From: Liolophura sinensis
Taxonomy: Eukaryota; Mollusca; Polyplacophora; Chitonida; Chitonidae
DNA length: 64,000 nucleotides
Direction: 5' to 3'
Assembly (NCBI RefSeq): GCF_032854445.1
Contig: NC_088303.1
Location: 31,749,501 to 31,813,500 of the forward strand
Shown: piece by piece, positions 1-11,399 of the stretch
How the letters are laid out: every line of letters begins with the position of its first letter
Numbering within the stretch: position 1 is the first letter of the stretch
Notes under the pieces: generated by a model
Database searches by the model: none
What the model was told of the DNA's origin: nothing
Seen by the model: the letters and a program-made list of their open reading frames with translations, nothing else
Made by a program: the position numbers and the translations under genes

Positions 1-663
1 AGTGAACGCTAAAGTAATGTCAACAAAAGTTGCCTAACATGTTTGACAAGTCTCTTGATAACCAGTGATACTTTTACCTAAAAAAGATTTCAATCTCCAA
101 ACCGCCCTGTTATAAGATGCCTAAGAGGTATAAATAACAAACAAATGGTGTCATAAGTCGGCCAGCCGTGAAGCCGATTAAAGAAAAGATTTAACGTGAC
201 AAATCAATACATGCCCGCAGCCAGAATTCTGAAGACAGAGTTCGTTCAATTAAAGGAAAGGCAAGAGTAAAACCAAAGCAACGACGATTGTGTGATAGAT
301 GGCAAACGGTCCCACGTGTTACCAGTGAATTCCGACATCTTGTCAATCTACTTTATCAGCCAGGGCTTTGTTCTGACTGTTTTGTAGATATGTTAAAAAA
401 TTAGCAACGTACACTCTGTCTAAAAAAATGTCTAAAAACATTTTCCGTGCGTTATTTCGGGCGAAAATCACGAAAGTTAAATTCTTCTAGAATGTGTACA
501 AAATCCAATGTATTCTCAATTTCCGATGCACAACGTTTAATTCCGAGAGATCGCAGTGAGTCCATTTTTCTTCGGGAAACAAATATCATAGTAAGGAGAA
601 ATAACTTAGGAGAGTCACTGGAAACTCCTTAAAGGACTTTTGCCTGTTTCGATAACAAAGAGA
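1..663. other. No recognisable gene (unit A; B 30310-30972; C 60803-61458)
   Basis: Short open frames here, such as 447-632, are not conserved in length between the three units and show no domain or splice context. I see nothing functional in this stretch. Confidence 0.6.
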
Positions 664-872
664 GTGCCTCTGCGGCCTGATGGTTAGCATGCTAGCAAAC
701 TACAGCGGCTCAGGAGCCTCTCAACAATGTGATCGTTGTGAGTTCGTCCAGCTCCTGCTGGCTTCCTCTCCAGTCGAACATCGCCTCTTGAGAAGGTCTT
801 TCAGCACCGTGCGGATTTTCCCCGGACTCTGCCCGGTTCCTCTTACCATAATGCTAACCGCCTTCAAATACG
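664..872 (+). mobile_element. tRNA-derived SINE, type 1 (unit A)
   Basis: The head has an A-box-like GCCTGATGGTTAGC and a B-box-like GTGAGTTCGTCC. These are followed by the type 1 body, which runs through GCTGGCTTCCTCTCC to CCATAATGCTAACCGCC. The 3' tail of full-length type 1 copies (see 25907-26186) is missing. The short open frames on both strands here are SINE sequence. Confidence 0.75.
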
Positions 873-1217
873 TGTGTGTAGCTCTCTGGCAAACTTCAAA
901 GGGGACATGTGTGAGAAGGGTAACGGTATAAACGGTTGGCTTGTGTTTGGCCACGTCAAGCAGTTACACTGAATGTTGGTTTTCCTCGAGGCTCATTCGC
1001 AAGGCACACATACACATCAGACCTGTTTGCCACTGCCATGGTAAAGCATAAGAATCCATTCCTCGAGTCCTAACTGACACAAAGTGGCCGACGTGACAAC
1101 GTCGCCTCCAGTGAATTTGTACGTCACAACGAAAAGAGACAATATACAGATAGTGCATGCTGTGAGGTGGGAGATCAGGAATAGCCAACTCGAGAGAAGT
1201 GATACCCCTAAAATACT
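873..1217. other. No recognisable gene (unit A)
   Basis: Non-coding sequence lies between two SINEs. The minus-strand open frame at 964-1188 is shorter in unit B and is not supported by any motif. Confidence 0.5.
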
Positions 1218-1580
1218 TCAGTTGGTAGCCTAATGGCTAGAGCGTCCGCCTCGAAGACAGAAGACCCGCAATCAATCCGAGGTCGGGTCATACAAAAATG
1301 GTAATTGTTGTTGCCTCGCTTGACACTTAGCACTCAGTGGTTAGAGCTGCATGAGAGGCTAAAGCAAGGAAACATAATCGACTGGTTGACCCGGTGTCTG
1401 TATAATGTGACTAAGTGGGTGTCTTCGGTATGGTATTTCAGTGGCGGCAGATCTTTGCTGACATAAACTCGCACTGCCAAAAGTAGAAACGGTATATGCA
1501 CACACACCTAATGATTACACGTCGCCATATGACCGAAAACTTGTTAAGTACGATGTAAACCCCAAAGCATACATACATGC
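1218..1580 (+). mobile_element. tRNA-derived SINE, type 2 (unit A)
   Basis: The tRNA-like head (TGGCTAGAGCGTCCGCCTCG) is followed by the type 2 body. That body contains GACTGGTTGACCCGGTGTCTG, then a segment ending near GTAAACCCCAAAGCATACAT. The minus-strand element at 18043-18377 has the same order of blocks, which identifies the family. The B-box is degenerate. Confidence 0.7.
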
Positions 1581-2240
1581 ACTTTCTCCAAGATTATACA
1601 TGCAAATAAAACCCTTACATGCCGACAATGCTGGCTGATAGCAGTGAGTTTCCTTTACCCATGGTAGAGGTCAGCCAAAGCTTATGTTTGACCTAGCGCC
1701 TGTCACGGCTTGTTACTTGCATATCACGTGATGGCAATCTTTTCAAGGACTTCACATTCCCAAGAAGTTTAAATTTAAAATGTAGTCTGTCCAACCGACT
1801 TACCGGCCTCTACAGTGATAGACAGGTAGACAGAGGGGCTGACTGACTGATCAACCTATCCACAAAAAACAAGTTCTGTAATATTCACAGTTTACAGTCT
1901 GCAGAAGACCGTCAAATCATTTTCACGTCACATACAAACTGCATCTTTGTAAAAGCAAGACTGTGACATCTCCAGGACGCCACAATTAACATTAGTTGCC
2001 ACGAGCACAAACTACTCTATAGGTAACCCTGCAGCAAATTAATATTCTTTTGGCCATCATTGTCAAGTCTCATGGCCAGTGTTGTGAACAGCATTTCTGC
2101 TTCGTGGATACAGGCTGTGTCATGACGGGTCCGCAATCATTACCTTTATTTAATCATGTTCGCGATGTACGATGTCTATAGTGGGAGCATGAGCCTTTCT
2201 GACAGCAAGGCAACCACCATATACAGGAATGTGCTTTTCT
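1581..2240. other. Upstream region of the seven-exon gene (unit A)
   Basis: I see no coding region here. The sequence is conserved in all three units and leads into the CRE-like sites and first exon of the secreted-protein gene. I could not identify a TATA box or place a transcription start. Confidence 0.5.
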
Positions 2241-2283
2241 TGACGTCACGGGCTAACTTTGACGGCTTACCATAGTGACGTAA
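2241..2283 (+). promoter_or_regulatory. CRE-like sites upstream of the seven-exon gene (unit A)
   Basis: A full palindromic TGACGTCA lies at 2241-2248 and a variant TGACGTAA at 2276-2283, about 50-90 bases before the start codon at 2334. These match the known CREB/ATF binding consensus. Between them unit A has TGACGGCT where B and C have TGACGTCT, so A may have lost one site. Confidence 0.4.
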
Positions 2284-2422
2284 CAATCGCACAATTCCAG
2301 AGTTGATACTGATGTTCAAGTATCCCGCCAAGGATGAAGATCGTCAGGGCATTGCCGATACTTTTGTTAATTATTGGTTTGAAGTGGGTCGCAGATACAA
2401 CCCTTATCTTTCTTAATAATGA

Positions 2423-3407
2423 GTAAGTACATAATTCAAGCATTACATGGTTCTAATAGAAGTTATCTTCTATACTAACAGACTGTAGCAGTTCCATTCG
2501 TCTTTGAATTTTGGTTAAGTTGGACATGCTTTGTGACACCGGCGTTGATGAACTTGATTAAAACGCTCAAGTCCTACCTTCTGTTAATCTTAGGATAGGA
2601 ATTTGACATTTAGAGGTAGAATCTCCTTCAGCTCGTTCTCACCGCTTCAAGCTCAAATTCTAAAAGTTAAGACCGCCATTTCAGACATTATGGGCATATG
2701 ATGTGATCAATACCGAACACGACAAAACTCAAAGATTCCAAGGTTAAACGTGGACAAGTTCGCCAGTTACTGGCCAAAGGGCAGTGATCCAATTTCCTTC
2801 ATCCATTAAACTTACCGCCATCCTGTTTAAGCTAAAATTCTTGAATATAATGTTAAGTAACAACCAATAATAAAATAAGTAAGTATAATATATAAAGAAT
2901 ATAAATGACATGCAGTATTATGTGAATTTATATCATATAAGTAAGCCCATTTACTGTAATCAACTTAAAGGGTGCACGAAACACTTGTTTCATTTCTTAA
3001 TGCATAGTATATGTTGTGACCTATCATAGAAAAGTGCAGAAACGACTCTCAGCTGTCTTCTTTGGGGCATAATAATGGCTTTAAACTCGACTTTTCTCAG
3101 TCCCCAGCGGTCAGTCCGAATATTAAGTACCCTACTATGGTGACGTCAATGGTGATAGCCGTCAGAACACATTTGCTGGAGGGCGACTCCAAATTGGGGG
3201 CGCTGAGCTAGCCCCGCGTTCCCAATATCTTCATCCACTGACGGAAAATATTCATTAAACAGAGCGGTTATATATTAGGAAATGCACAATATTATTTTTT
3301 TTTAACATATCTTCGTTTTTGAACCGTACTCTTCGTTTAATAATACCTTTTCATGTATCCGTTGACCAAAGTTTTCTGAAGATTATATTTTGTTTCTGTC
3401 CCAATAG
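2423..3407 (+). other. Intron 1 of the seven-exon gene (unit A)
   Basis: This is the longest intron of the gene, 985 bases. It contains one further TGACGTCA octamer at 3141-3148. No other feature is recognised. The corresponding unit B intron is 32722-33707. Confidence 0.65.
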
Positions 3408-5010
3408 GTGTTATCAGGAGGGGATTTTTGAATCTCTCTTCACAAAACTTCTGGTTGTCCTCAAGATAAAGAACCCTGCTGTACCAGCGTGGTGGGCGCC
3501 ATTGTGCGGCCTTATAAGCATACAAGGTAAGGCATGCAGTATTTATCTTGCATCGTCTGAATTTTGTTGTTAATAGAATCTTCCAGACTTTATCTATATT
3601 GTTGTCTGAAAACAAATCTGAAATTTATATAATTGATGATAATTATTACATGTCATTATAAGAATGAGAAGAAAAGAAATAAATTAATTCAACACACACA
3701 GCTATACAGAATTTTAAAAATATATTCAAACAGAAATAAATGTTATACATTATACATCATGAAAGTAAGAAAGAATCCGATTTAATGTCAGTAAAAAGAA
3801 GCATAATTTTTGAATTTGTTTGCCTTTGTTTTTTACAGGTTATTTTGATTCAGCATTCGCCACGTTGACCCTGGCTTGGTATCTGTATGCTTTTCTGCAG
3901 CTGAAACAGGGAAAAGGTATACTTCGGAAGGAAAAACGGTTTTTAATACACATGCATTGGATATATATTTCTGCCATATGGTTCCAAGGGTATTTGAGAG
4001 TAAACATGAACCACACTCCTTTCCCGTGGTGCGTGAGAAGGTCTGACAGCAACTTCCGGATAGCCAAGATTTTCCCCTGGCTCTGTTGGGTTCCATCCAT
4101 CACATTGCTCCTGGAATAGTTTTAAAGGATTAGTGTCCATGTCCATTATGTATTCATAATTAGCTAGCCCTGTATACCCTTTGTTAAATTGAGTTAAAGA
4201 TATTAAAAAAGGCACATTTATCTAATTTCTTTTTCAGAAAAAACATTACGAAGAAGATATTCAAAAGTACTATCACTTCGAGGAAAGAAAGGCAAACGTA
4301 AGTGGCAATTTTTCCCCACTGATGAATTTTTCATGATATTCTCCAAGCATGTGGCAAAGCTTCTGCTCTAAAAAAGCCTGCTCTAAGTAGAAATAACTGG
4401 ACTTGAACCTCCGACCTCATTGGTCAAAAGACTAAGTCTCAGGGAATCAGCGATTTTAATCCCCTGCGCCAAAGAAATGTATCAAAACATGTATTTCTAA
4501 AGTAACAAAGTAAAACCGGAAATAAATTGTCATACGTGTCTTGTGATTTTTTTTGTTTAATTAAATCTGTCTAAGAAAGCTTACCAAATGTGTAGGTATT
4601 TACATACTAGTGATAGATCAAAGCTTTATCATACACTTAGCCCTACATGTATATTTTCTATTCCAGGAAAGCGCATCTGCGAGTGGCATGAAGTGCTACC
4701 AAAAAAAACGTAAGTTTTTCTTGGCGACTTCACGCATCATAAGCATCTTTTAGGTTTGACTGTATTGGCATATTAACGTTGTTTTAGAAATATAGGCAGA
4801 TAATAATATTCATTGGCAACCGTTTTACTTAAATTCACACATATATTTAATTCACAAATCTTTTAACTAGGTTGTGCATATCTTGGAGGTCCATGTTGGA
4901 ACAACAACAACATTAACTTTTGCAAGGCTTTGTTTCCCAGACCACCTGTGATCGATGGGAAAATATTTATCAAACATGTAAGAAATAAGTTGAGTCTTCC
5001 TTGTATATAT

Positions 5011-5155
5011 TGTATTTATTTATTTTATTTCTTTCATTGGTGTAATCAAGAATATTTCACTTATACCACGGCTGTCAGCAATATGGTGGGAGCAAACCAG
5101 GCAGAGCCCAGCGAAAACCCACGATCGCAGGCTGTTGACTAACTTTCCCAAGCCC
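5011..5155 (-). mobile_element. SINE type 1 tail fragment (unit A)
   Basis: The fragment begins with the TATTTATTTATTTT tail and contains AAGAATATTTCACTTATAC and CAATATGGTGGGAGCAAACC, reverse complements of the type 1 SINE 3' half. It lies inside the last intron of the seven-exon gene. The tRNA head is missing. Confidence 0.65.
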
Positions 5156-5834
5156 CCGCAACTATTGTACCATTTGGTATACAACCACATGAAACCAAAA
5201 CAGTTGGTGGTTTCAGATTAGATTCCATTAGTTTAAATCTCGCTTTGCATATCTGACTTACACAAAATAAAAAGCTGTGATATATTTTAAATATAAAAAT
5301 ATATAGTAAAATTCCGTGCAAAAAGACATATTTGTAATTGTCATTTAATAGAATAGTTTAATGCTTTGATACAAGGGTTATATATGTGTAGTCAGTACAA
5401 AAAAAAACCGCACTGATCTACGGTAAACGCATATTTTGTTATTCTGCAATATTTTTTTCTGTTTTAAGGTAAACACTCGCAGGGAGCGACTCCATCAAAT
5501 TCTGTTGGGGCCGGTGGCCAGGACGTTTGACGCGATCCGGCTTGTCCTGGCGGCCACGTTCCAGACGCTGAAGATTCCGGCGTCAGCACTGGCCTGGTCG
5601 TCCAGGGTCGACACGCATGGGAACCCGGAGTTTCTGGGAGTCCGGTCCCAGGACATCCGGGTTGATGTGGTGCTGGACCCAAGACAAGGCATCAACATCG
5701 ATGTACAGCGTCTGGGTCCAGCACGCGGCCGTCTTCGGGAGGTGGCTTATTGGTGCTATCAGTTGACCTACAGGGGCGTGGTTTGTACCGAACAGGGTAC
5801 TAACGTCCTGTATGGTTCACGCTGGGACCCTTAA

Positions 5835-6536
5835 GCCATTGGCCGTTTACTGGGAAGGGTGTAAGTTACTTTCGATAGCCACAATCTTTGGCAAAATTTC
5901 ACAGTTTAGTGCACAGAAATTACTTGCGTAAATAATTAACCTGTTCTCGAAAAACATTTTTCGGGATTGTACATTTTTCGAGCGAGTAATTTATTTCCAC
6001 GGTCCATACCCTTTCCATTAACCAGCCGCTGACCATACCAGATTGTCATTATTCTAAATTTCTTTTGCAAAACAAATAAATAAATTCTAATACTAAACTA
6101 TACACTTGTTTAGTCGTTTCGATATAGATAAAAAGCTAGCACTGGGATATTGCGGCTTTAAGACGAACTTGTATGGTTGGTTTTTCGAATAACGCCGTCT
6201 GCACTGTAGAACATTTTTCCGACATCGGAAACTCGTTCGGGTTGACAGCAAGCCGGATTCGTGTATAATCGTCACTGGCCCTGGAATACATAGCATTCAG
6301 GGATATTCAGCCTCCGGCCACACAGATATACATGCACTTTACCTAATGTTTTATTCTGCTGTCCATCCTTTACAAATAAACTGGTTATGTTAATGTCAAG
6401 AAATGTGTGTCTGTGGTAATTTTTTTCTGCCAACTGTATATATAGATAAACAGATTAATTGATTGGCTGATTGATTAGCCATATTCAGCTCAGAACCAAA
6501 TCCCAGATTGTTGGGTAGAGATGTTTTTATATTACC
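5835..6536. other. 3' flank of the seven-exon gene (unit A; B 36190-36883)
   Basis: The most likely polyadenylation signal is AATAAA at 6075-6080, about 240 bases after the stop. A short AT-rich indel distinguishes the units near 6300. No coding region is seen. Confidence 0.4.
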
Positions 6537-6660
6537 TTTACATTTACGGCCGGAGAGGAAGCCAGCATGAGCTGGACTTGAACTCACAGCAACCGCATTG
6601 GTGAGACGCTCGTGGATCATTGCGCCGTGCAGGCTTGCTAACCCCCTCGGCCACGGGGGC
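6537..6660 (-). mobile_element. SINE type 1 head fragment (unit A)
   Basis: The reverse strand shows the tRNA-like head with a B-box-like stretch (GTGAGTTCAAGTCC) and the start of the body (GCTGGCTTCCTCTCCGGCC). The 3' half is absent. Confidence 0.65.
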
Positions 6661-6804
6661 TACCAATCTGATTTATGGGTAAAGGGAATCGAAATGCTCG
6701 CTGTAAACCACCGCCCTTCGCCATGCAGGTACCTAACATACCACCCCATATAAAGCCACATTTGGATAAGCGTGCATGTGTGTACAATATTACATGTAAA
6801 CGCA

Positions 6805-6945
6805 CAGCCCAGGAGAAACCCACAACCATCCTCTCGTTGCTACCAGACCTTTCCACTTATGGGCGGAAAGGAAGCCAGCATTAGCTGGACTTGAATTCAC
6901 AGCGACCGCATTGGTGAGATATTCCAGGGTCATTGCGCCGTACTG
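6805..6945 (-). mobile_element. SINE type 1 fragment (unit A)
   Basis: This is a second head-plus-body piece of type 1. On the + strand it reads GAAACCCACAACCATCCTC, then the GAAGCCAGC and TGGACTTGAATTCACAGCG blocks. It abuts the type 2 SINE that follows, forming a nested cluster. Confidence 0.65.
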
Positions 6946-6949
6946 TGTA

Positions 6950-7202
6950 CAAATATTGTTTCTTCCTGTTGCAAGCAGCCAACGCACTGCTGCCAATGAA
7001 ATGTCATGCCGAAAACACCAGCCATAACACCACACCCAGTCATATTACACTTACACCGGACCAACCTCAATGTTTAGCACCAAGCAAGGCGGCAGTAAGT
7101 ACCAGTTTTAAAGTCTTTGGTATGACCCGACCCGGGTTTGATCCCGGGGTCTTTGGACTTCCAGACTGACGCTCTAAGCATTTAGCCACCAAAGCGGTCT
7201 GT
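6950..7202 (-). mobile_element. tRNA-derived SINE, type 2-like (unit A)
   Basis: The reverse strand begins with a clear tRNA-like head near 7202. It has A-box GGTGGCTAAATGCTTAGAGCG and B-box GGGATCAAACCCGG, followed by a body with the CACTTACACCGGACCAACC block. It ends directly at the left edge of the Penelope-like element. Confidence 0.7.
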
Positions 7203-10100
7203 GGGAACAGTGGTACATGTTCCAAGGGCAAGCCAATAAATGATTCGTTTGCACTAAGACCCATTCCATCCAAATATCGGATATATTTGAGGACATTAAA
7301 CAAGGGATTTCCACCAAACCGTGTTCTGTCCATTTGAATGATTGTTTGACCCTGAATTCCCAAAGCAAACATTTAACTATTTCCAAATGAGGACATACCA
7401 CTTGTCTTACATGTCCATCATTTGATACATCCGCCACTTTTACTTTTTCACTGACTGGTAAATGTTATTCTGTTAATTTCTACGTTAACTTAAGTTGTAT
7501 TGCGTCCAGCTCTATTTACTTGGTAACATGCAAGAAGTGTGGTCAGCAGTATGTTGGGAAGACCACCCAGAAACTACATCTACGGATGAACCGACACCGT
7601 AAGTCCGTGCGCAAGAAACAATTGCTAATAGGCAAGCATTTCTATGCCTCCGACTACGACTGGGACCATTTCAGCATTCAAATAATAGAATTGGTTTATC
7701 CATCAGCAAATGAGACAGATGTCGAGTTTTAACGTAAAATCCGTGACCGTGAGCTTTTGTGGATGCGAGAGATTGGTTCAGTCTTCCTGTATGCTTTGAA
7801 TGATAACGTTATGGGAGTCGGTAATGTAACATCCCGACAACCACATGACTCCATCGTTTATTCAAATATACAAATTTATTCAAATACCATAAACGTAGAC
7901 CTCGCAGTCATGGTAGGAGGAAGTTCAATAGAAACATGATTCACAAACACGTTACAGTTAGCTATTTAGTAGGACTGTCCTATGAGACCAATAGCATGCA
8001 TACTCTACGCACAGTATTATATGCATTGCCATTGAACTTGCTAAAACAGGTAGTTCAAGACGCATCCAATAACATACACAATTTTAATGTTCCACCTTAC
8101 CTTGTACGTCTGTATCAAGACATATCGTATTTTCTATTGTATCGTCCTGTGGCTACAATTGAAACCCAACACGATCGACGCTTCCTGAAGATAAAGTATT
8201 AAGACAGAGGCCTTGATTCAATTAATCTATCACGCATCTTTAAAGAACCTGATGTTCGTAGTGATGTGTCTAATTATTTTAATATTTATTTTATATATTA
8301 TTTTAATTTGTCATCACTGTAGTAGACAAGCTTTTTTATAATGTCATGTTTATTTGCAAGAATTATTATTATCAAATTCTTGTTCAAGAACTATATACAT
8401 CTACAACAACATCCACGTATTCTGCTACCACATGTACTCTGGAGGAACTATTTAACAAACACAAAACCTATCTTAACGAAAGGCGCATAAATATACCTAC
8501 CCGTCATACAGAAATACCACAACTTTACTGGATTCCTAAATGCATAAATCCAAATACAAGGCTCGATTTATTGCGGGTTCAAGAAGTTGTACCACCAAAC
8601 TTTTGTCAACCCTACTTACGAGAGCATTACAAGAAGTAAAGTCGTTTTGCAAAAACTATTGTTGTGCCATAACATAAAATTCAGGTGTCAACTGCATGTA
8701 GATTCTTAACAACTCCAAACGCCTTACAGAAGAATTTGGTGCTCATGTGCATATATCGTACAAAGACGTATCCACATGGGATTTCTCTGCTCTCTGTACT
8801 ACAATTCCTCACAAAGATCTTATTGAAAGAATATCGTCGTTAATTGTCTCGGTATTTACTAAAACAGGTCACCGTTACATTAACGTCAGAAGCAATAAGG
8901 CTTTCTTTAGTTCTACTATTTATAAAGGTTACCACTCGTGGGATGTTACATTATTTATTGAATTACTTGAATTTCTCATTAATAACTATTTGAAAATCGG
9001 AGATACAATTTACCAACAGTGCATAGGTATTCCAATGGTTACCAATTGTGCGCCTCTTTTGGCAGACCTATACCTGTTTTCATACGAATACGACTATATG
9101 CAGAAATTACTAAAAGTATTATCTTTAAAGCTCGATCCTTTTCATTTACCAAGCGGTATATTGATGATCTACTGGCGTTAAATAACCCCCATATTGCTGA
9201 AGCGGTGAAGGGAATCTATCCGCCTTCACTGGATTTAAAGGAAACCACATATAGTCCTGAAGGTACATTTTATTTGGATCCATATCTGTACAAAGACGAA
9301 CAAGGTCTCCTTTCACGCCGCCTTTACAACTAAAGGGATAATTTCAATTTTAATATTGTAAATTATCCTTATTTGGATAGAAAAATACCAAAGGGTCCTG
9401 CATATGGCGTATACATATCTCGCCTTGTAGCATATGTCAGATCTTGCGTAAATTGTGATGACTTTAATCTGCGGCACATGTTGTTAGTTCAAAAACTAGT
9501 GTGTCAAGAATACTCCGTCAAACACCTTCACTCTAAGTGTCTCAAATTTTACAATGAGCATAACACTCTCGTTGGCAGGTATGGACAGAGCGTTCAGAAT
9601 CTCTGGCGATCTGCATTGTGATCAACCACATAGACGGCGCTGTTATCCTTATGTACATATCTATTGCGTACATGGTATTTAACAACACCGATGGCGCTGC
9701 TTGCCGAGTGTAACAGTCTGTCTTGTAGACAGTTTTTATACAGACCAGCATGCCATGTGCAACATCACAGATGGCGTCTCTTGTAGTATGAGATCCTTAC
9801 ATATTAACGGGAAAGAAGTAATCGTTCGTTACTTTTGAATCACAATCCATTCGGTTAAAGGAGAAGAAAATTTAAATATCAATCAAGTATGATTGAAAAG
9901 AGTATGCTTTTCTTCGCAGGTGCATGCCGTAAAAAATTCTAATATGTACCTCATGTTGACAAATTATAAATAAAGTCAGCGCCAAAATCCGCTGTGGGCT
10001 AAGAACTAGTTCTGAAGCCTTCTGTGCGAGGAGGAGAATTGCCGTCGGAAACCGACGATGTGCAGTTCGTACATTTCCGGTAGAACTCTTCTTCTCAGAA
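7203..10100 (+). mobile_element. Penelope-like retroelement with endonuclease-first order, decayed (unit A)
   Basis: A GIY-YIG endonuclease frame runs 7391-7939. It starts with a Cys-rich part (CLTCPSF, then YLVTCKKCGQQYVGKT) and ends with RDRELLWMREIGSVFLYALND. A linker (7936-8202) and the reverse transcriptase follow on the same strand: the IPQLYWIPKC block (8346-8639), DFSALCTTIPH near 8780, GIPMVTNCAPLLADL near 9030-9080, RYIDDLL at about 9154-9174, and a thumb to 9621. Canonical Penelope elements have the endonuclease after the RT. This order matches the published Naiad-type permuted elements. A TAA at 7730-7732 interrupts the endonuclease, and frameshifts break the RT, so it is inactive. 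Limits beyond the coding part are approximate. Confidence 0.8.
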
Positions 10101-11399
10101 GGTAGCGAACAGCACAGTTCGTTTTCCGCTTGACTATCGGGAAACCGGAATGTTGGACGTAGGTTCCGAGTTTACACGAACAAGTTGGCAGTTTGAACGA
10201 CTCTCATTGGCTGAGAGGCAACACACCCCCAGCATAAATTACAGTGTGTTAAAGATGGCGAGTACGATGGACTCGGCGATTTATGTCAGCTTTGCCGTAT
10301 TCAGCCTTTACGTGTATGGCGAGGAAAAATAGCAAAATTATGCAGCAGGCACGACCAGGTAGAAAAAATGTGCTCTTTTCAGCCTATAGTGTTATGTTTT
10401 TAGGTATTCTTCTCCTTTGAGGTCTGTAACGCTCGTCATTTTCGAAATGTATCTAATACCGCTTAACCTGGGGCTAGGGGCCGTAAAGGCAGCCATTTTT
10501 ATAACATCTGCATGATGCCTTTATGAACAGCTGCAATCAAAGCGCGACTGAGATACCTTGTGTAATTGTAATTTGACCTGGAACTCATTTATAGACTACA
10601 AATTTGAACTTTAAAATGGAGTTCATGCCTGGAATATCAACTGTCTGCCCGGCATCATTGAAAATTGATGACCGCTTCTCTCTTGTGTGTTACCGACTTT
10701 TTTTCTTATTTGTATGATTTCTTACAAAACTTTGTCTTGCGAAGGATCTTGCAATTATTGACTTGGAACGCCCTTTACGGACTACGAATGGTATACGAAT
10801 GTCGGACATTTATTCACTCACCAATCGAGTCAGAGCCTTAACCCCTAGAGCCATGTATGAATATGTTATGTCATTTCCAGCAATTTCTTTAGACCTGCGG
10901 ATATTGACTCATAACGGATAGAGTCCCGAAGACAAAAACGCCTGACAGACATAGCATATCCTACTGACCATCGTGTGGACAAGTGCTTACACTTATACAC
11001 AACTCAGTCTTTAACACGAGTTTAGGTGAAGATAATATTTACGTGAACACCTATTCATTTCAAGTATTTGTGTCATTTTAATGAGAAACACTCAGGGAAA
11101 GTATGCACTTCATGGATTTTGATGGGTACATTCATGTATTTTTAAATATTGAAGTTAAAACTATGTGCTTTTTCAGGTGTACAATTATGTGAATTTTAGT
11201 TTTAATCAGGAAAATGTACATATTTCCACGCAGTGTATAAAACTGGTTATCAGGTTGTCATGGTGAGCATAGATGACGAGTGATGTAAAATGTGACACGG
11301 GGTTATCCATGCATCTATGCATGCACCAAAAATTAAAACAGTATATGCAAAGCACTTGTAATTGTGTCTTGAAATACGTGTCTATGTAGCATAAAACGG
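10101..11399. other. Region between the two retroelements (unit A; B 40431-41718)
   Basis: Apart from the small open frame at 10255-10332, nothing is recognised. The right part may be the 5' leader of the LINE that follows. Confidence 0.4.
10255..10332 (+). CDS. Small open frame of 25 codons, uncertain (unit A)
   Basis: The ATG follows an AAAG context about 50 bases after an inverted CCAAT motif (CATTGGCTGAGAG). It encodes MASTMDSAIYVSFAVFSLYV and a short acidic end. The middle is hydrophobic. No splice donor lies within it. It could be a chance frame or the trace of a first exon, and I have no family match. Confidence 0.2.
   Translation: MASTMDSAIYVSFAVFSLYVYGEEK

Larger units (their letters stand above)
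2334..5834 (+). pseudogene. Seven-exon secreted-protein gene, frameshifted copy (unit A)
   Basis: Exons are read as 2334-2422, 3408-3526, 3839-3916, 4238-4297, 4667-4709, 4871-4977 and 5469-5834. All introns are GT-AG and phases match through exon 5. Exon 1 encodes a signal peptide starting MKIVRALPILLLIIG. Exon 5 has eight A's (4701-4708) where unit B has seven. The extra base shifts exon 6 into a frame that stops at 4914-4916, so the protein would end near residue 145 of 286. Exon 7 is still open (121 residues after its acceptor). The family is not recognised. The copy could be functional if the A-run is an assembly error, and only resequencing can tell. Reading exon 4 in the frame that would rescue exon 6 needs a donor in exon 3 that unit A does not have. 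Confidence 0.7.

Noticed and set aside
4238-4709. An alternative frame through exons 4-5 of the seven-exon gene in unit A (KKHYEEDIQKYYHF start) that joins exon 6 without a stop
   Set aside because: It needs exon 3 to end in phase 0, but the only usable donor in unit A leaves phase 1. In unit B the phase-consistent frame is the basic one and is fully open.
9990-10070. Hammerhead ribozyme, known from Penelope-like elements, at the 3' side of the element
   Set aside because: A CTGAAG...GGAAACCGAC arrangement is present, but the catalytic CTGANGA core is not intact and unit B is further degraded.
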